From positions 2,318 to 66,317 of the forward strand of contig JALHOR010000010.1 of NCBI GenBank assembly GCA_022842885.1: a stretch of 64,000 nucleotides of DNA. Direction: 5' to 3'. Positions 7,904 through 16,644 of this stretch are shown here, piece by piece. The notes below the pieces were generated by a model that saw nothing but the letters and a program-made list of their open reading frames with translations, had not been told where the DNA came from and made no database searches. Every line of letters starts with the position of its first letter. Within the stretch, counting starts at the first letter, position 1. This DNA is from Anaerolineae bacterium. Its GTDB lineage: Bacteria; Chloroflexota; Anaerolineae; Aggregatilineales; Phototrophicaceae. Position numbers and translations under genes: made by a program.

Positions 7904-8875
7904 ATGCGCCTGAATTTGCCGATTTTTGACCTGCTGGACAATGCCCAAAATATTCTCATCGCGGGTGCTGGCGGCGGTTTTGATATATTTTCCGGCTTGC
8001 CCTTGTATTTCACGCTACGGGATGCCGGGAAAAATGTCCATCTCGCCAATTATAGTTTTACGCCCATTGCTTTGATGGCACGCTACAGCACCGTCAAAAT
8101 TTTACGCCAGCATCTCCTGATTGGCGCTACCGCCGGAGTGCCACAAGAATTTAGCCCCGGCTATTATCCAGAGGGGTTTTTGGCGCAATGGTTTAAAACA
8201 GTTCGCAACGAAGATGTCACCGTGTGGATGTTTGACCGCGTGGGACCGAAATTGTTGCACGAGTTGTATCAAGACTTGGTGGCACATCTGAAAATTGATG
8301 CGCTCATTTTGATTGATGGCGGCGTGGATTCGTTGATGATTGGCGATGAAGCCGGCGCGGGAACGCTGCTTGAAGATACGATTTCGCTCACGGCAGCAGC
8401 AACGTTGGATATTCCGGTGAAAATTTTGGCATGTTTGGGCTTTGGCGCAGAATTAGAAGTCTCGCATCATAACGCGCTGGCAAATATGGCAGCATTGGTG
8501 AAAGAAGGCGCGTTTTACGGTAGTTGTGCGCTGGTCAAAACCATGCCTGTTTATCAATTATATGAAGCGGCATCGCGCTATGTGTGGGAACAACCCAAGC
8601 ATCACAAGAGTCAGATTAATATGCGCGTTGTCAGCGCGACAACAGGCGAATTTGGCGACCACCATTTGTATGATGATTACGAACAACTGGAAGTCTTTGT
8701 CTCGCCATTAATGAGCTTGTACTGGTTTTTTGATGCCCACGCCGTCTCACGCCGCAGTTTGCTTGCCCCGGCGATTCGGGATACCACCACGATTGAAGAT
8801 GCTCACCGGGCGACGCTGCAACTGCGGTATCAGTTGCAATCCCGCAATCGCCCACATCGCCATTTGCCGTATTGA
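7904..8875 (+). CDS. DUF1152 domain protein, paralogue 1
   Basis: A 323-residue protein of the DUF1152 family. It has a nucleotide-binding-like GAGGGFDIFSGLPLYF loop near residues 23-38, a DALILIDGGVDSLMIGDEAG core near 140, and a conserved C-terminal FVSPLMSLYWFFD. The start at 7904 is chosen over 7889 because the second DUF1152 gene begins with the same MRLNLPI and a GGGAG lies just upstream. It shares most motifs with the gene at 9611 and differs from it by substitution throughout, so the duplication is old. No enzyme activity is established for the family. A glycine-rich loop and acidic core suggest nucleotide or sugar-nucleotide binding, which is inference. Confidence 0.82.
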   Translation: MRLNLPIFDLLDNAQNILIAGAGGGFDIFSGLPLYFTLRDAGKNVHLANYSFTPIALMARYSTVKILRQHLLIGATAGVPQEFSPGYYPEGFLAQWFKTVRNEDVTVWMFDRVGPKLLHELYQDLVAHLKIDALILIDGGVDSLMIGDEAGAGTLLEDTISLTAAATLDIPVKILACLGFGAELEVSHHNALANMAALVKEGAFYGSCALVKTMPVYQLYEAASRYVWEQPKHHKSQINMRVVSATTGEFGDHHLYDDYEQLEVFVSPLMSLYWFFDAHAVSRRSLLAPAIRDTTTIEDAHRATLQLRYQLQSRNRPHRHLPY

Positions 8876-8902
8876 GAAGCTATCTAAAATCTATCTTCAA
8901 CA

Positions 8903-9415
8903 TTACTTATGGGCAGTATCCACAACACGAATGGCAACTTCAGTACGCCAGTTTGCCGGATTCGGGTCATCGTCGGGACCATCCAACATATATTCAATCC
9001 GCGAAGCAAAAGCATGACCCGCTTCACTATCCCAAGCATCCCATTCTATGCCGTTGTCTTTCGCCCAGCCAATCAATACCGAATTGCCTTCAATGCCTTT
9101 GTTTACATCGGTGTAAATCAATGTGCCATAGCGCCCGGCTGGAATGACACCCGCTGTTACACGATCATCACCCTTTAAAGCATTTTCTACAGGAAAACCG
9201 ATTTCAATATCCATGTCGTTTTCCATGTTAATCACATGATAACGGATATAGGGTGCGCCTGCCGAGTTTACGCCCTGTTCTGTCAACCATGCGTCCATTT
9301 CGTCAATGAACCGTGGGATTATTTCTGGGAATTTTTGCATAGGAACCTGAGTCCGAATGCCCACTGTAGGTTGTGCTTCACGACTTTCAATTTTTGGTTC
9401 TGTGATTTTCATCAT
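8903..9415 (-). CDS. GyrI-like/effector-binding (SOUL-type fold) domain protein
   Basis: A 170-residue protein with the pattern of the GyrI-like small-molecule-binding domain (also called AraC effector-binding): VGIRTQVPMQKFPEIIPRFI near the start, then DIEIGFPVENALKGDDRV, and VIPAGRYGTLIYTD, the usual 'P.G.Y....Y.G' element. No DNA-binding domain is attached. The start at 9415 has AAGGAA 8 bases upstream; an in-frame start at 9475 would add 20 residues without such a site. It lies on the opposite strand between the two DUF1152 paralogues. Members bind or sequester small molecules or act with regulators; the ligand is unknown. Confidence 0.72.
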   Translation of the reverse strand: MMKITEPKIESREAQPTVGIRTQVPMQKFPEIIPRFIDEMDAWLTEQGVNSAGAPYIRYHVINMENDMDIEIGFPVENALKGDDRVTAGVIPAGRYGTLIYTDVNKGIEGNSVLIGWAKDNGIEWDAWDSEAGHAFASRIEYMLDGPDDDPNPANWRTEVAIRVVDTAHK

Positions 9416-9610
9416 GTCATCTGTTCCTTGATGCGAATTATTTTTTGAAGGTGTAGTGGATAAAAAAGATGGCATTTCATCAGCGATTTCAGCTTAATAA
9501 TAGCACTTATGTTCTCACAGATCAAGTTTTTCACTGTGTTGAGTTGTCGAAATCTTCCACATCTACGATAATTCACTTATTGTCCATATTCGGAATTTTA
9601 GATTTTTATC

Positions 9611-10582
9611 ATGCGCCTGAATTTGCCGATTCTTGACCTGTTAGACAATTGCCAAAACATTCTCATCGCGGGCGGTGGCGGCGGCTTCGATATTTATGCC
9701 GGATTGCCCTTGTATTTCACGCTGCGCGATGCCGGAAAAAATGTGCATCTCGCCAATTACAGCTTCATGGATTTTACGCTGGTAAAATTGTTAAGTCACC
9801 CCATCCTCGAAATTGACGACTTGCTTATCGGCGCACAGGGCAGCATGGCACACAACCCGCCCTATTATCCCGAAGGTTATCTGGTGCAGTGGTTCAAAGA
9901 AGTCCGCAGCGAAGATGTCACGGTCTGGTTATTTGATAGAACCGGGGCAGTGCCGCTGGCGAAGGCATATCAACATCTCATCCAGAAATTCGCTGTTCAG
10001 GCGGTAATTTTGGTGGATGGCGGCGTGGATTCGCTGATGCGCGGCGATGAAACCGCCCCCGGCACACTCATCGAAGATAGCATTTCGTTGGCAGCAATCA
10101 GTCAAGTAGATGTGCCAGTCAAATTATTGGCATGTGTGGGCTTTGGCACAGAAGTCGAGGAAAATTTGTGTCATCATCATGCGCTGGAAAATATGGCGAG
10201 CCTAGCGAAAGTAGGCGCATTTTATGGGGCATGTGCGCTGACTAAAGCCATGCCCGTTTTCCAACACTATGAAGCCGCGTGCCGTTATGCTTGGGACAAT
10301 CATCCGCAAAGCCACAAGAGCCATATTCATACGCGCATCATTCCGGCAGTGCAGGGTGAATTTGATGATTTTCATCTGTATTCCGATGATAAAATGCTGC
10401 CGATTTTTATCTCGCCGCTGATGAGCCTGTTTTGGTTCTTTAATGCCCAAATTGTGTTTGAACGCAATATGCTCACGCAAAAATTAATCAGCACCCAAAC
10501 CGCGACAGAATGCCGCAACATTGGCATGATGCGTTACGTGAGCGAACCACAAAAACGCCCCGTCAAGCGCATTCCCTATTAA
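9611..10582 (+). CDS. DUF1152 domain protein, paralogue 2
   Basis: A 323-residue paralogue of the gene at 7904, sharing MRLNLPI, IAGGGGGFDIYAGLPLYF, VHLANYSF, PPYYPEGYLVQWFKEV, ILVDGGVDSLMRGDE and FISPLMSLFWFF. The N-terminal glycine stretch here is GGGGG where the first copy has GAGGG. No clear ribosome site precedes the ATG at 9611; the start is supported by the shared N-terminus. It converges on the VOC gene with a 7-base gap. Two copies with an unrelated opposing gene between them suggest tandem duplication followed by insertion. Confidence 0.8.
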   Translation: MRLNLPILDLLDNCQNILIAGGGGGFDIYAGLPLYFTLRDAGKNVHLANYSFMDFTLVKLLSHPILEIDDLLIGAQGSMAHNPPYYPEGYLVQWFKEVRSEDVTVWLFDRTGAVPLAKAYQHLIQKFAVQAVILVDGGVDSLMRGDETAPGTLIEDSISLAAISQVDVPVKLLACVGFGTEVEENLCHHHALENMASLAKVGAFYGACALTKAMPVFQHYEAACRYAWDNHPQSHKSHIHTRIIPAVQGEFDDFHLYSDDKMLPIFISPLMSLFWFFNAQIVFERNMLTQKLISTQTATECRNIGMMRYVSEPQKRPVKRIPY

Positions 10583-10589
10583 AACAAGC

Positions 10590-10976
10590 TCAGGATTTGG
10601 CGGGCAATTCCTGCAAAACCCACCCATTGCCATCCGGGTCATGAAAACCCGACATTTTGATACCCCCGGGATATTCGATAAGGTCACTGGTGTTGACGCC
10701 GTGTTCTGCCAACTGGGATAACACAGCATGAATATTCGGCACGACCAGATGCAGCCCTTTGAGTGACCCCGGTTGCATCGCTGAAATTTCGGGTAAGCCG
10801 CTGCTCAACAAAATCGAACATGCTGACCCCGGCGGCGTAAGCTGAACAATGCGCGTCGTCTCGCTGGATTGCACATCATGGTCAAGGTGAAAACCAATTT
10901 TTTCGATATAAAATTGCTTGGCAGCGTCTATATCCACAACCGGAACAGGCACAAGTTCGATTTTAAAAGTGGGCAT
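10590..10976 (-). CDS. VOC-superfamily (glyoxalase/dioxygenase-like) protein
   Basis: A 128-residue protein with the two beta-alpha-beta-beta-beta units of the vicinal oxygen chelate fold: VPVVDIDAAKQFYIEKIGF at the start and LHLVVPNIHAVLSQLAEHGV in the middle, then SGFHDPDGNGWVLQE near the end, a glyoxalase/bleomycin-resistance hallmark with a metal-ligand glutamate. The length is standard. The ATG at 10976 has AAGGA about 11 bases upstream. The substrate (methylglyoxal adduct, aromatic ring or antibiotic) cannot be assigned. It converges on the second DUF1152 gene. Confidence 0.85.
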   Translation of the reverse strand: MPTFKIELVPVPVVDIDAAKQFYIEKIGFHLDHDVQSSETTRIVQLTPPGSACSILLSSGLPEISAMQPGSLKGLHLVVPNIHAVLSQLAEHGVNTSDLIEYPGGIKMSGFHDPDGNGWVLQELPAKS

Positions 10977-11064
10977 GGGCAGGAGATGTCCTTCATAGTG
11001 GATGAATATCTGGTTTATAATAGATTTAATCTTAGATTATTTGTTCTATTTTGTCAACTGATAA

Positions 11065-11158
11065 AATTCTGGGGAATGGTGATTTTTGACTCTATTTTCG
11101 TAGGGACACGGCATGCCGTGTCCCTACATCACCTTGATTTTCACCAATCCTAAATTCT
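11065..11158. mobile_element. MITE-like palindromic element (ACGGCATGCCGT type)
   Basis: A perfect 28-bp palindrome at 11100-11127 centred on GGCATGCC sits inside imperfect arms (AATGGTGATTTTTGA on the left, TCACCAATCCTAAATTC on the right). Palindrome and flanks recur together at 53428-53503 (TGATTTTTGA, CTATTTTCGTAGGGACACG, CACCTTGATTT), so the repeated unit is longer than the palindrome. It occupies the 332-base spacer before the glycosyltransferase gene. Confidence 0.65.
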
Positions 11159-11219
11159 GGCTCTGTTATTTGGCGGCATTTCGGGTGATAAATGGCGTGT
11201 TCGATTGAATCGTTTTATA

Positions 11220-11297
11220 AGAACCTATCCAAAAATAATATTTTCCATAGTGTCGAGGCATGCCTCGACACTACTAAAAGAAATTGCGGATAGATAC
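11220..11297. mobile_element. MITE-like palindromic element (TCGAGGCATGCCTCGA type)
   Basis: A perfect 26-bp palindrome at 11248-11273 centred on GAGGCATGCCTC lies between short inverted arms CCTATCC (11224-11230) and GGATAGA (11288-11294). It is the second palindromic unit in the same spacer. The core matches those at 27321-27348 and 31670-31689, but the outer arms differ. Confidence 0.5.
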
Positions 11298-11308
11298 TAG
11301 CCTTCAAT

Positions 11309-13387
11309 ATGATGCCATCGTCTCAAAAATTGCGTTTTTTTATGCTGGCGGCGGGTGTGCTGCTTATTGGTGCGGCGCTGCGGCTGCATGGGCTATCTGC
11401 CATGCGCGATATGCTGCTATACGATGAAGCATATTATGCGGTGAATGCTATTTCGTTGATTCAAGAACCGCGCCTGACGCCCTTCTTCCCCGAAAATACC
11501 GGGCGCGAAAGTTTATGGATGTATTTGCTCGCGCCTGCTATCGCCATTTTAGGGGCAGTGCCGTTCACACTACGCTATGTGGCGGCAATGGTGGCGATTC
11601 TGACGTTGGCGGCACTGCTGCGCTTGGGGCGCACAATCTTAGGGCAATCGGGCGCATTATGGGCAACCTTGGCGTTGGGCGTCTTGTATTGGCATGTGCA
11701 TAACAGCCATGTCGCATTCCGGGCGCTGTTGTTCCCGTTGATTGGCATGTTGGCGTTAGAGGCTTTGCTGCGAGCATATCACAACAATCAATGGCGTTCT
11801 TGGCTGATTGCTGGATTTTTTAGCGGGTTATTGGCATACACCTATACCGCCGCGCATGGCTGGCTTGCATTGATTTTAGGCTTATGTGGTCTATGGGCAG
11901 TGTTCGATAAGCAGCGCCGCAACGGAACAATCGCGTTGATTATCGTTGCGGTTTCGATGGCGTTGCCTGTGTGGGTTGCTATTCAAACGAATCCCTTATC
12001 AGATGGTGGCTTGACGCGCACAACCATTAGCACATGGGATGAATTGATTTTTAATGTGCAAAATTGGCTGCAAGCGTGGACAGGCGCAAGTGACATCAAT
12101 CCGAATAACAACACTCCCGGCTATCCCATTTTGGATGCGCCTTTAGCACTGTTTGCCAGCATTGGCATTTTTAGCCTCTGGTTCGTTGTCCGCAAATGGT
12201 GGTACAGCCTGTTATTGCTCGCCCTTTTTATCCTATCGCTGCTGCCAAGTTTGATTACGATTCGCACACCGCAGTATATTCGGGCATTGGGCGTGGTCGT
12301 GCCGCTGGCGCTGGTCATCGGGGCTGGTGCGGCGGGGATAGAAAAAAGCATTTCAGCTATCAGCAGTCAGCTATCAGCTAAAAAGTTCCCATTGAAGAAG
12401 TTGAATACAATGGAAAATGAGACACCCCCCCTCCATGAAATAGAGACAGCAGCGGGTGAGGATTACTCAGCACTCAGCACTCAGCACTTAGCACTTAATC
12501 CTCAGCACTCAGAACGAAAACCAAACTTAGCCCTTTTTTTCACACGAGGATGCTTATTGATACTTTTTTTATGGTCAGCCGCCAACACTTGGCGCACATT
12601 TGACCGCTGGTTAGCCGAATATCGCTTGGTGCTGTGGATAGATGACCGAATAAATTTTGCGATGGCATTCATCGAAGACCACACATCGCCGGAGTTGCCT
12701 ATTTACATCGCGGAATTAGATTTTCATCCGGTGGCAGAATTTCATGCCTATCATTTTGGGCGTGAGGTGCGTTATTTTGCATTTTCTGATGTGGGCGATG
12801 CCTGTTTTGTGATGCCGCGTGAACCCGCCATTTATCTTGATTTGCCGATTGTGGTCAACCAATTGGCGCGGCGCATGGCAGATTACGGCACTGTGACGCC
12901 GTTATACGAGCATCCCAATAATGATTATCATGTGCTGCAATTTACGCCGCCGGAAGATATTCGCTCCGATTGGCAAGCGGCGGCAATCATCGGGGATAAT
13001 TTATCAGTGCAAGCTATTCAGCCGATGACCCAAACGGTGCAACCTGGCGATACCCTAACCATATTTTTGGGAATGCGAATGCAGCAGACATTCACACAAC
13101 CGTACACATGGTTCGTACATTTGCAGGGTATTCCCACACCCTATGAGGGTGGCACCCAGTACAGTGCCGCTGATACTGCGTTATGTTCTGCCGCCTATGA
13201 TGCACGCCGCACGCCTGATGAAACGCTGGTGCAAACGCTGCGCTTGCCTATTCCGCCCGATTTAGCGCCGGGGGATTATCATGTTGCCATTGGCTTGTAT
13301 GACCCGGCAACTAACACGCGGCTGCCCCTCCAAACCCCTAGTGGCGAGACTCGTTTTTTCCGGGTGGTGGATGTAACGGTAAAATAA
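11309..13387 (+). CDS. Integral-membrane glycosyltransferase (GT39/ArnT-like) with repeat-encoded insert
   Basis: A 692-residue polytopic protein with about ten membrane helices. The first extracytoplasmic loop carries YDEAYYAVNA (the D/E pair typical of GT-C enzymes) and FFPENTGRESLWMYL, which fit dolichyl-phosphate-mannose or lipid-linked-sugar transferases. The C-terminal 190 residues form a soluble beta-rich domain. Residues about 348-401 are encoded by heptamer repeat tracts (12355-12382 and 12465-12513) and read SAISSQLSA and YSALSTQHLALNPQHSE, followed by another membrane helix, so the repeats expanded a loop without breaking the frame. No clear ribosome site is seen upstream. It probably transfers a sugar from a polyprenyl donor to an envelope acceptor; the substrate is unknown. 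Confidence 0.78.
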   Translation: MMPSSQKLRFFMLAAGVLLIGAALRLHGLSAMRDMLLYDEAYYAVNAISLIQEPRLTPFFPENTGRESLWMYLLAPAIAILGAVPFTLRYVAAMVAILTLAALLRLGRTILGQSGALWATLALGVLYWHVHNSHVAFRALLFPLIGMLALEALLRAYHNNQWRSWLIAGFFSGLLAYTYTAAHGWLALILGLCGLWAVFDKQRRNGTIALIIVAVSMALPVWVAIQTNPLSDGGLTRTTISTWDELIFNVQNWLQAWTGASDINPNNNTPGYPILDAPLALFASIGIFSLWFVVRKWWYSLLLLALFILSLLPSLITIRTPQYIRALGVVVPLALVIGAGAAGIEKSISAISSQLSAKKFPLKKLNTMENETPPLHEIETAAGEDYSALSTQHLALNPQHSERKPNLALFFTRGCLLILFLWSAANTWRTFDRWLAEYRLVLWIDDRINFAMAFIEDHTSPELPIYIAELDFHPVAEFHAYHFGREVRYFAFSDVGDACFVMPREPAIYLDLPIVVNQLARRMADYGTVTPLYEHPNNDYHVLQFTPPEDIRSDWQAAAIIGDNLSVQAIQPMTQTVQPGDTLTIFLGMRMQQTFTQPYTWFVHLQGIPTPYEGGTQYSAADTALCSAAYDARRTPDETLVQTLRLPIPPDLAPGDYHVAIGLYDPATNTRLPLQTPSGETRFFRVVDVTVK
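12355..12382. repeat. Heptamer repeat tract inside the glycosyltransferase gene
   Basis: Four consecutive 7-mers: AGCTATC, AGCAGTC, AGCTATC, AGCTAAA. The tract stays in frame and encodes part of a loop. Confidence 0.8.
12465..12513. repeat. Heptamer repeat tract inside the glycosyltransferase gene
   Basis: Seven 7-mers based on ACTCAGC (variants ACTTAGC, ACTTAAT, CCTCAGC, ACTCAGA). The length of 49 bases is not a multiple of 3, so the frame is kept only together with neighbouring sequence. Confidence 0.85.
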
Positions 13388-13401
13388 GACAACCAACACT
13401 T

Positions 13402-14433
13402 TCACGACAGAAAAACAATATCATAGGGGTAGACACGCAGCTTAAGCGATGTGCGTTGAACATCCAAAATATCGCTCAGGTGCAAGAAATCCTGCTCGCT
13501 GATGACGAAAATCCAAGGGTCGCCTTCTTCAAAAAAACCATCCAAATCCAACCCTAAGTCTTCACCATTGGGCAGTGCAGCACGGTTTTCGCGCAAGCCT
13601 TGCCAAAAGCGCGTCATCGTTTTCGCGTACCACTGGCGCACAATCCGACGAAACAAATAGGGATAGACCACCGTCTCGGTGTATAGGTTCGCTAGGGATG
13701 CCACTTGTACACCTTGTACCGTGTTATCATGCACCCATACATCATCTTGATCGGGATTCTGCTGCGCCTGCTGTGCTGCTTGCATCAGCGGTGTGCGGAT
13801 GGCGCCCGGCAGACCCATGTAAAAAAACGGATAAACGGTGCCGCGTTGCAGCAAATAGTAATTGGCGCTGGCGCTGACCAGTTCACCGACTTTATATTTG
13901 CTGAGTTGTGCGCCATCGGCAAACGGGGGCATTCCTGTAAAGACCCATCCCAATGGACGACCATTGCGCTCCACATCGTCCGCGATGATATAGCCCCTTA
14001 TGGCATCCTTCAATTTTTCCTTCACGAGAACGCCATTGATGCGGGCTTCGTCAATCCAGGTGTTGCGCCCCCACTTGCGCCACTTGACCTCCGTAGCGCC
14101 CATAAATGCCAGAAAAGTATTTGCCGCCAATTCGCTGAATTGGAGAGGTTGTTTGTGATTGCCTTTGCCCGGTTCTGATTGCGTTTTTGCCCGATTGCCA
14201 AGGTCTTTTGGCGCTGGCAATACGGGGGGTGTGTAATGGGTTTCCAGCGCATCAATCGCCTGTAAACGAATGGTCACGATACCATCTTCGGCTTGCAATG
14301 CCTGCTCAAAAGGTTTGCGATGCTCGGTTTTGATGTGCTGCCAGAGGGTGGGGTTATCGGCTCTGAATTTAATCGAATCAGCATCGGGCGACATGCCAAC
14401 AATATAATAAGTCCCGGTGATGAGAGTATACAT
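13402..14433 (-). CDS. Possible SNase/TNase-fold protein with C-terminal extension
   Basis: A 343-residue soluble protein. The N-terminal half has a thermonuclease-like ordering: ITGTYYIVGMSPDADSIKF, then DGIVTIRLQAIDALETHY (compare the VxxGDxxRLxGIDAPE core), and later GRPLGWVFTG. The arginine/glutamate catalytic set is not clearly complete, so it may bind without cutting. The C-terminal half (TPLMQAAQQAQQNPDQDDVWVHD and on) is not recognised. The start at 14433 has AAGGGG about 10 bases upstream; an ORF extends to 14532 but the extra residues are unlikely. A 36-base promoter-like element shared with 35618-35653 lies upstream. Confidence 0.5.
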   Translation of the reverse strand: MYTLITGTYYIVGMSPDADSIKFRADNPTLWQHIKTEHRKPFEQALQAEDGIVTIRLQAIDALETHYTPPVLPAPKDLGNRAKTQSEPGKGNHKQPLQFSELAANTFLAFMGATEVKWRKWGRNTWIDEARINGVLVKEKLKDAIRGYIIADDVERNGRPLGWVFTGMPPFADGAQLSKYKVGELVSASANYYLLQRGTVYPFFYMGLPGAIRTPLMQAAQQAQQNPDQDDVWVHDNTVQGVQVASLANLYTETVVYPYLFRRIVRQWYAKTMTRFWQGLRENRAALPNGEDLGLDLDGFFEEGDPWIFVISEQDFLHLSDILDVQRTSLKLRVYPYDIVFLS

Positions 14434-14539
14434 GCGCTGAACCCCTTCACATAAAAAAACGCGGTAAAACAGTATTGTAACTTGCGCGGCTGAGGATACA
14501 AAAAACACCCTTCCCGCCGATGCCAAAAACATTTCATCC

Positions 14540-14575
14540 GCTTATTTTTGCGTTATAATACCCTTGTAGGATTCA
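14540..14575 (+). repeat. 36-bp promoter-like element, copy A
   Basis: Begins GCTTATTTTTGCG and includes TATAAT at 14554-14559. The same 36 bases occur on the minus strand at 35618-35653 with two mismatches. It lies in the spacer between the patatin gene end and the SNase-like gene start. The sequence holds -10-like hexamers on both strands (TATAAT and TATTAT), so it may be a mobile promoter. Confidence 0.6.
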
Positions 14576-14589
14576 TCAAAAACAGGATG

Positions 14590-15669
14590 TTACTTATACG
14601 TCGTCTTTGACCAATCAATTTGCATCGTAACGCGATTTGGTTGGAAATGCCCGCCCACATCCACCGTATCCCAAGGCATGATGCCCGGTAGTGTCCAATC
14701 TATTTTGCGGGCATAAGCACGCCCGATGTCTTCCATAAATTGCAATTCAGCGGCGGTGCGCGTATCGAGCGATAATAATTCGGGTTTGATGCCGGCTGGA
14801 ACGGGGATGCCTAATTTTTCGGTGATGCTTTTGGTCGTCAGCAGCGGGTTATAGCGCCGGAAATCCATGCGGTCTTTATAAATCGCCCGCGTCAGATAGA
14901 CCTGTTGCAAGCCGGAGTCATCAATATTTTCACCAATGATGTATTCAATCCAATCTTTGAGCCAGAATTTTGCGGCTGCCCCTTCGCCAAATTGATTCGG
15001 GGGATAGCCCGTGCCAAGTGAAATCATGCGGACTTTGCCATCTTCAAAACCTTCGGATGCGCCAATGTATTCCATCGCTTCAATCGCTGCTGCTAACGAT
15101 GGATTGCCATACACGCCTACGCCACCATCTATCAGGTTATTCGCTGCCGGGGGGAAATAAATGGGCGCTGCGCCGCTGGCAGCCACTGCGCCCGATACGG
15201 GCCAATCACCGAATGCCGCTGCGCCGGGTCCTTTGCTGACGATGAAATAATTATTGCTGGTGCGTACATCTTTGGTCGTCATAAAAATAATCGGTTTGGT
15301 CAAATCACGGATTTTTTTGCCTTCGACGATGGGTTGCAATGCCTTGCGAAATGGCTCTAGCGGGTAAAAATAGCGCAGCCCCGTAAAAAGCCAATTCAAC
15401 CAGAAGCCAATGCCTTGCTGCGTGCCGAATGCCTGTGGCAGGTCGGTCTTATAAATCGCCAGAATATCGCTGGCATTTTTGCCGACGCATAACCCCGCCG
15501 CGATTATCGCGCCGGTGCTGGTGCCTGCTACCATATCGAACAATTCATAAGCGGGTTTGCCAGTCATTTTTTCCAGTTCTGCCAGCATCCCCAAGGCAAT
15601 CATGCCGCGCATCCCGCCGCCGTCTATCGAAAGAATCATCTTTTTATTATCAGGATTGATATTGAGCAT
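14590..15669 (-). CDS. Patatin-like phospholipase
   Basis: A 359-residue patatin-family acyl hydrolase. The oxyanion motif DGGGMRG is at residues 16-22, the nucleophile elbow GTSTG at 49-53 (Ser51) and the catalytic aspartate in LIDGGVGVYGNPS near 177, so the Ser-Asp dyad is intact. There is no signal peptide, which fits a cytoplasmic lipase or an effector. The ATG at 15669 is preceded by a GGGGG-containing ribosome site. Family members cut phospholipid acyl esters. Patatins also occur as effectors of CBASS defence, but no cyclase, CapV partner or ubiquitin-like genes are next to this one, so housekeeping lipid turnover is as likely. Confidence 0.88.
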   Translation of the reverse strand: MLNINPDNKKMILSIDGGGMRGMIALGMLAELEKMTGKPAYELFDMVAGTSTGAIIAAGLCVGKNASDILAIYKTDLPQAFGTQQGIGFWLNWLFTGLRYFYPLEPFRKALQPIVEGKKIRDLTKPIIFMTTKDVRTSNNYFIVSKGPGAAAFGDWPVSGAVAASGAAPIYFPPAANNLIDGGVGVYGNPSLAAAIEAMEYIGASEGFEDGKVRMISLGTGYPPNQFGEGAAAKFWLKDWIEYIIGENIDDSGLQQVYLTRAIYKDRMDFRRYNPLLTTKSITEKLGIPVPAGIKPELLSLDTRTAAELQFMEDIGRAYARKIDWTLPGIMPWDTVDVGGHFQPNRVTMQIDWSKTTYK

Positions 15670-15693
15670 ACGACCCCCTTAAAAATCGCGTTG

Positions 15694-15721
15694 GCAGGGA
15701 CACGGCATGCCGTGTCCCTAC
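15694..15721. repeat. Dispersed palindrome (ACGGCATGCCGT type)
   Basis: A 28-bp palindrome with one mismatch centred on GGCATGCC, the same core as 11100-11127 and 53450-53477. The rest of the 15670-16047 spacer holds no convincing gene; an 81-codon plus-strand frame at 15838-16083 overlaps the MarR gene and lacks a ribosome site. At about 15945-15960 there is also a short relic of the 91-bp element arm (ATGTTCAAAACGGGG). Confidence 0.7.
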
Positions 15722-16047
15722 AGGAAAACCGAATTTTGAAATGACTTCTAGCGTCTCCTCAACTATAGGCGGGTTCGTGGGAAATAGACAAGGGGCTTCC
15801 GGGAGAAAATAAATTATTAACGAAGATTACTCGCCCTGTGAAAACAAATACATCAGCAAATTCAACATTATTTACCTTGCTGTCCGCTATTATGTGGCGC
15901 ATCCTACCACTTTATTTGGTTAATTGTATAGTTTCTAAGACGCATGTTCAAAACGGGGGTTTGTCCGTTTTCGTGATTCACAGAAATTCTTTTATGGCAG
16001 GCATTCGTTCAAAATATCCGCTGTTCTTTTCTAAAATTGTTGGCTCT

Positions 16048-16482
16048 CTATTGCCCTACTTTTATATTCTGCAAAATATGTGATACAAGTTGCCTCAAGA
16101 TAGCCCGCTGTTCATCTGGCAATCCTGCTAACATACTATCCTCAAGTTGATTCCACACAGCAATAATTTTCGGTTCTATTGCTTTGCCATCTTCTGTAAG
16201 ATAGACTCGTATTAAACGTTGATCATCGGCATCTCGTTCTCGATATATCCAGCCGAGTGCCTCCAATTGTTGAATATTATAGGTCATGGATGCGGTGCGA
16301 ACCTTCAGTTTATCCGCCAGTGCCGACTGACTAATACCTTGCTGTGCGCCAACTTCACAAATAATTACTCCATGACTGCGCGATGTTCCGATTTCGGACA
16401 TCACCTCGTCAATCTGATTGCGATATATCATTGCCAATTCAAACAATAAGTAACCTATTTTTTCGCCATAATTTTCACTCAT
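16048..16482 (-). CDS. MarR-family transcriptional regulator
   Basis: A 144-residue winged-helix regulator. The central block runs SHGVIICEVGAQQGISQSALADKLKVRTASMTYNIQQLE, then GWIYRERDADDQRLIRVYLTEDG, which is the MarR recognition helix and wing with the conserved DxR. Flanking helices for dimerisation are present and the length is normal. A terminator for the upstream metallo-hydrolase gene lies in between, so the two are separate units on one strand. The strongest candidate target is the 37-bp palindrome at 17624-17660, upstream of that metallo-hydrolase gene; binding is inference. Confidence 0.9.
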   Translation of the reverse strand: MSENYGEKIGYLLFELAMIYRNQIDEVMSEIGTSRSHGVIICEVGAQQGISQSALADKLKVRTASMTYNIQQLEALGWIYRERDADDQRLIRVYLTEDGKAIEPKIIAVWNQLEDSMLAGLPDEQRAILRQLVSHILQNIKVGQ

Positions 16483-16595
16483 GCACTCACTGCCTTCCTG
16501 TCTCGATATAAACGCTGGCTATGATTCCATCCAGCGAGTATCAACATTGTAGCACGGGGTGCTTGGAAATATCTTATAATCTATGGTAAACACAA

Positions 16596-16616
16596 AAGGG
16601 TGCTAAAAGCACCCTT
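16596..16616 (-). terminator. Intrinsic terminator after the metallo-hydrolase gene
   Basis: AAGGGTGCT and its complement AGCACCCTT form a 9-bp stem with a 3-base loop. On the minus strand it is followed by TTTTGTGTTT. It lies 29 bases past the stop of the gene at 16645. Confidence 0.8.
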
Positions 16617-16644
16617 AAACGAAATATTAATGCAAAAACGAGCG

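Noticed and set aside
14590-15669. CBASS effector role for the patatin
   Set aside because: No nucleotide cyclase or accessory genes are adjacent, so a housekeeping lipase is just as likely.
15838-16083. 81-codon plus-strand ORF
   Set aside because: No ribosome site, overlaps the end of the MarR gene on the other strand, and no recognisable composition or motif.
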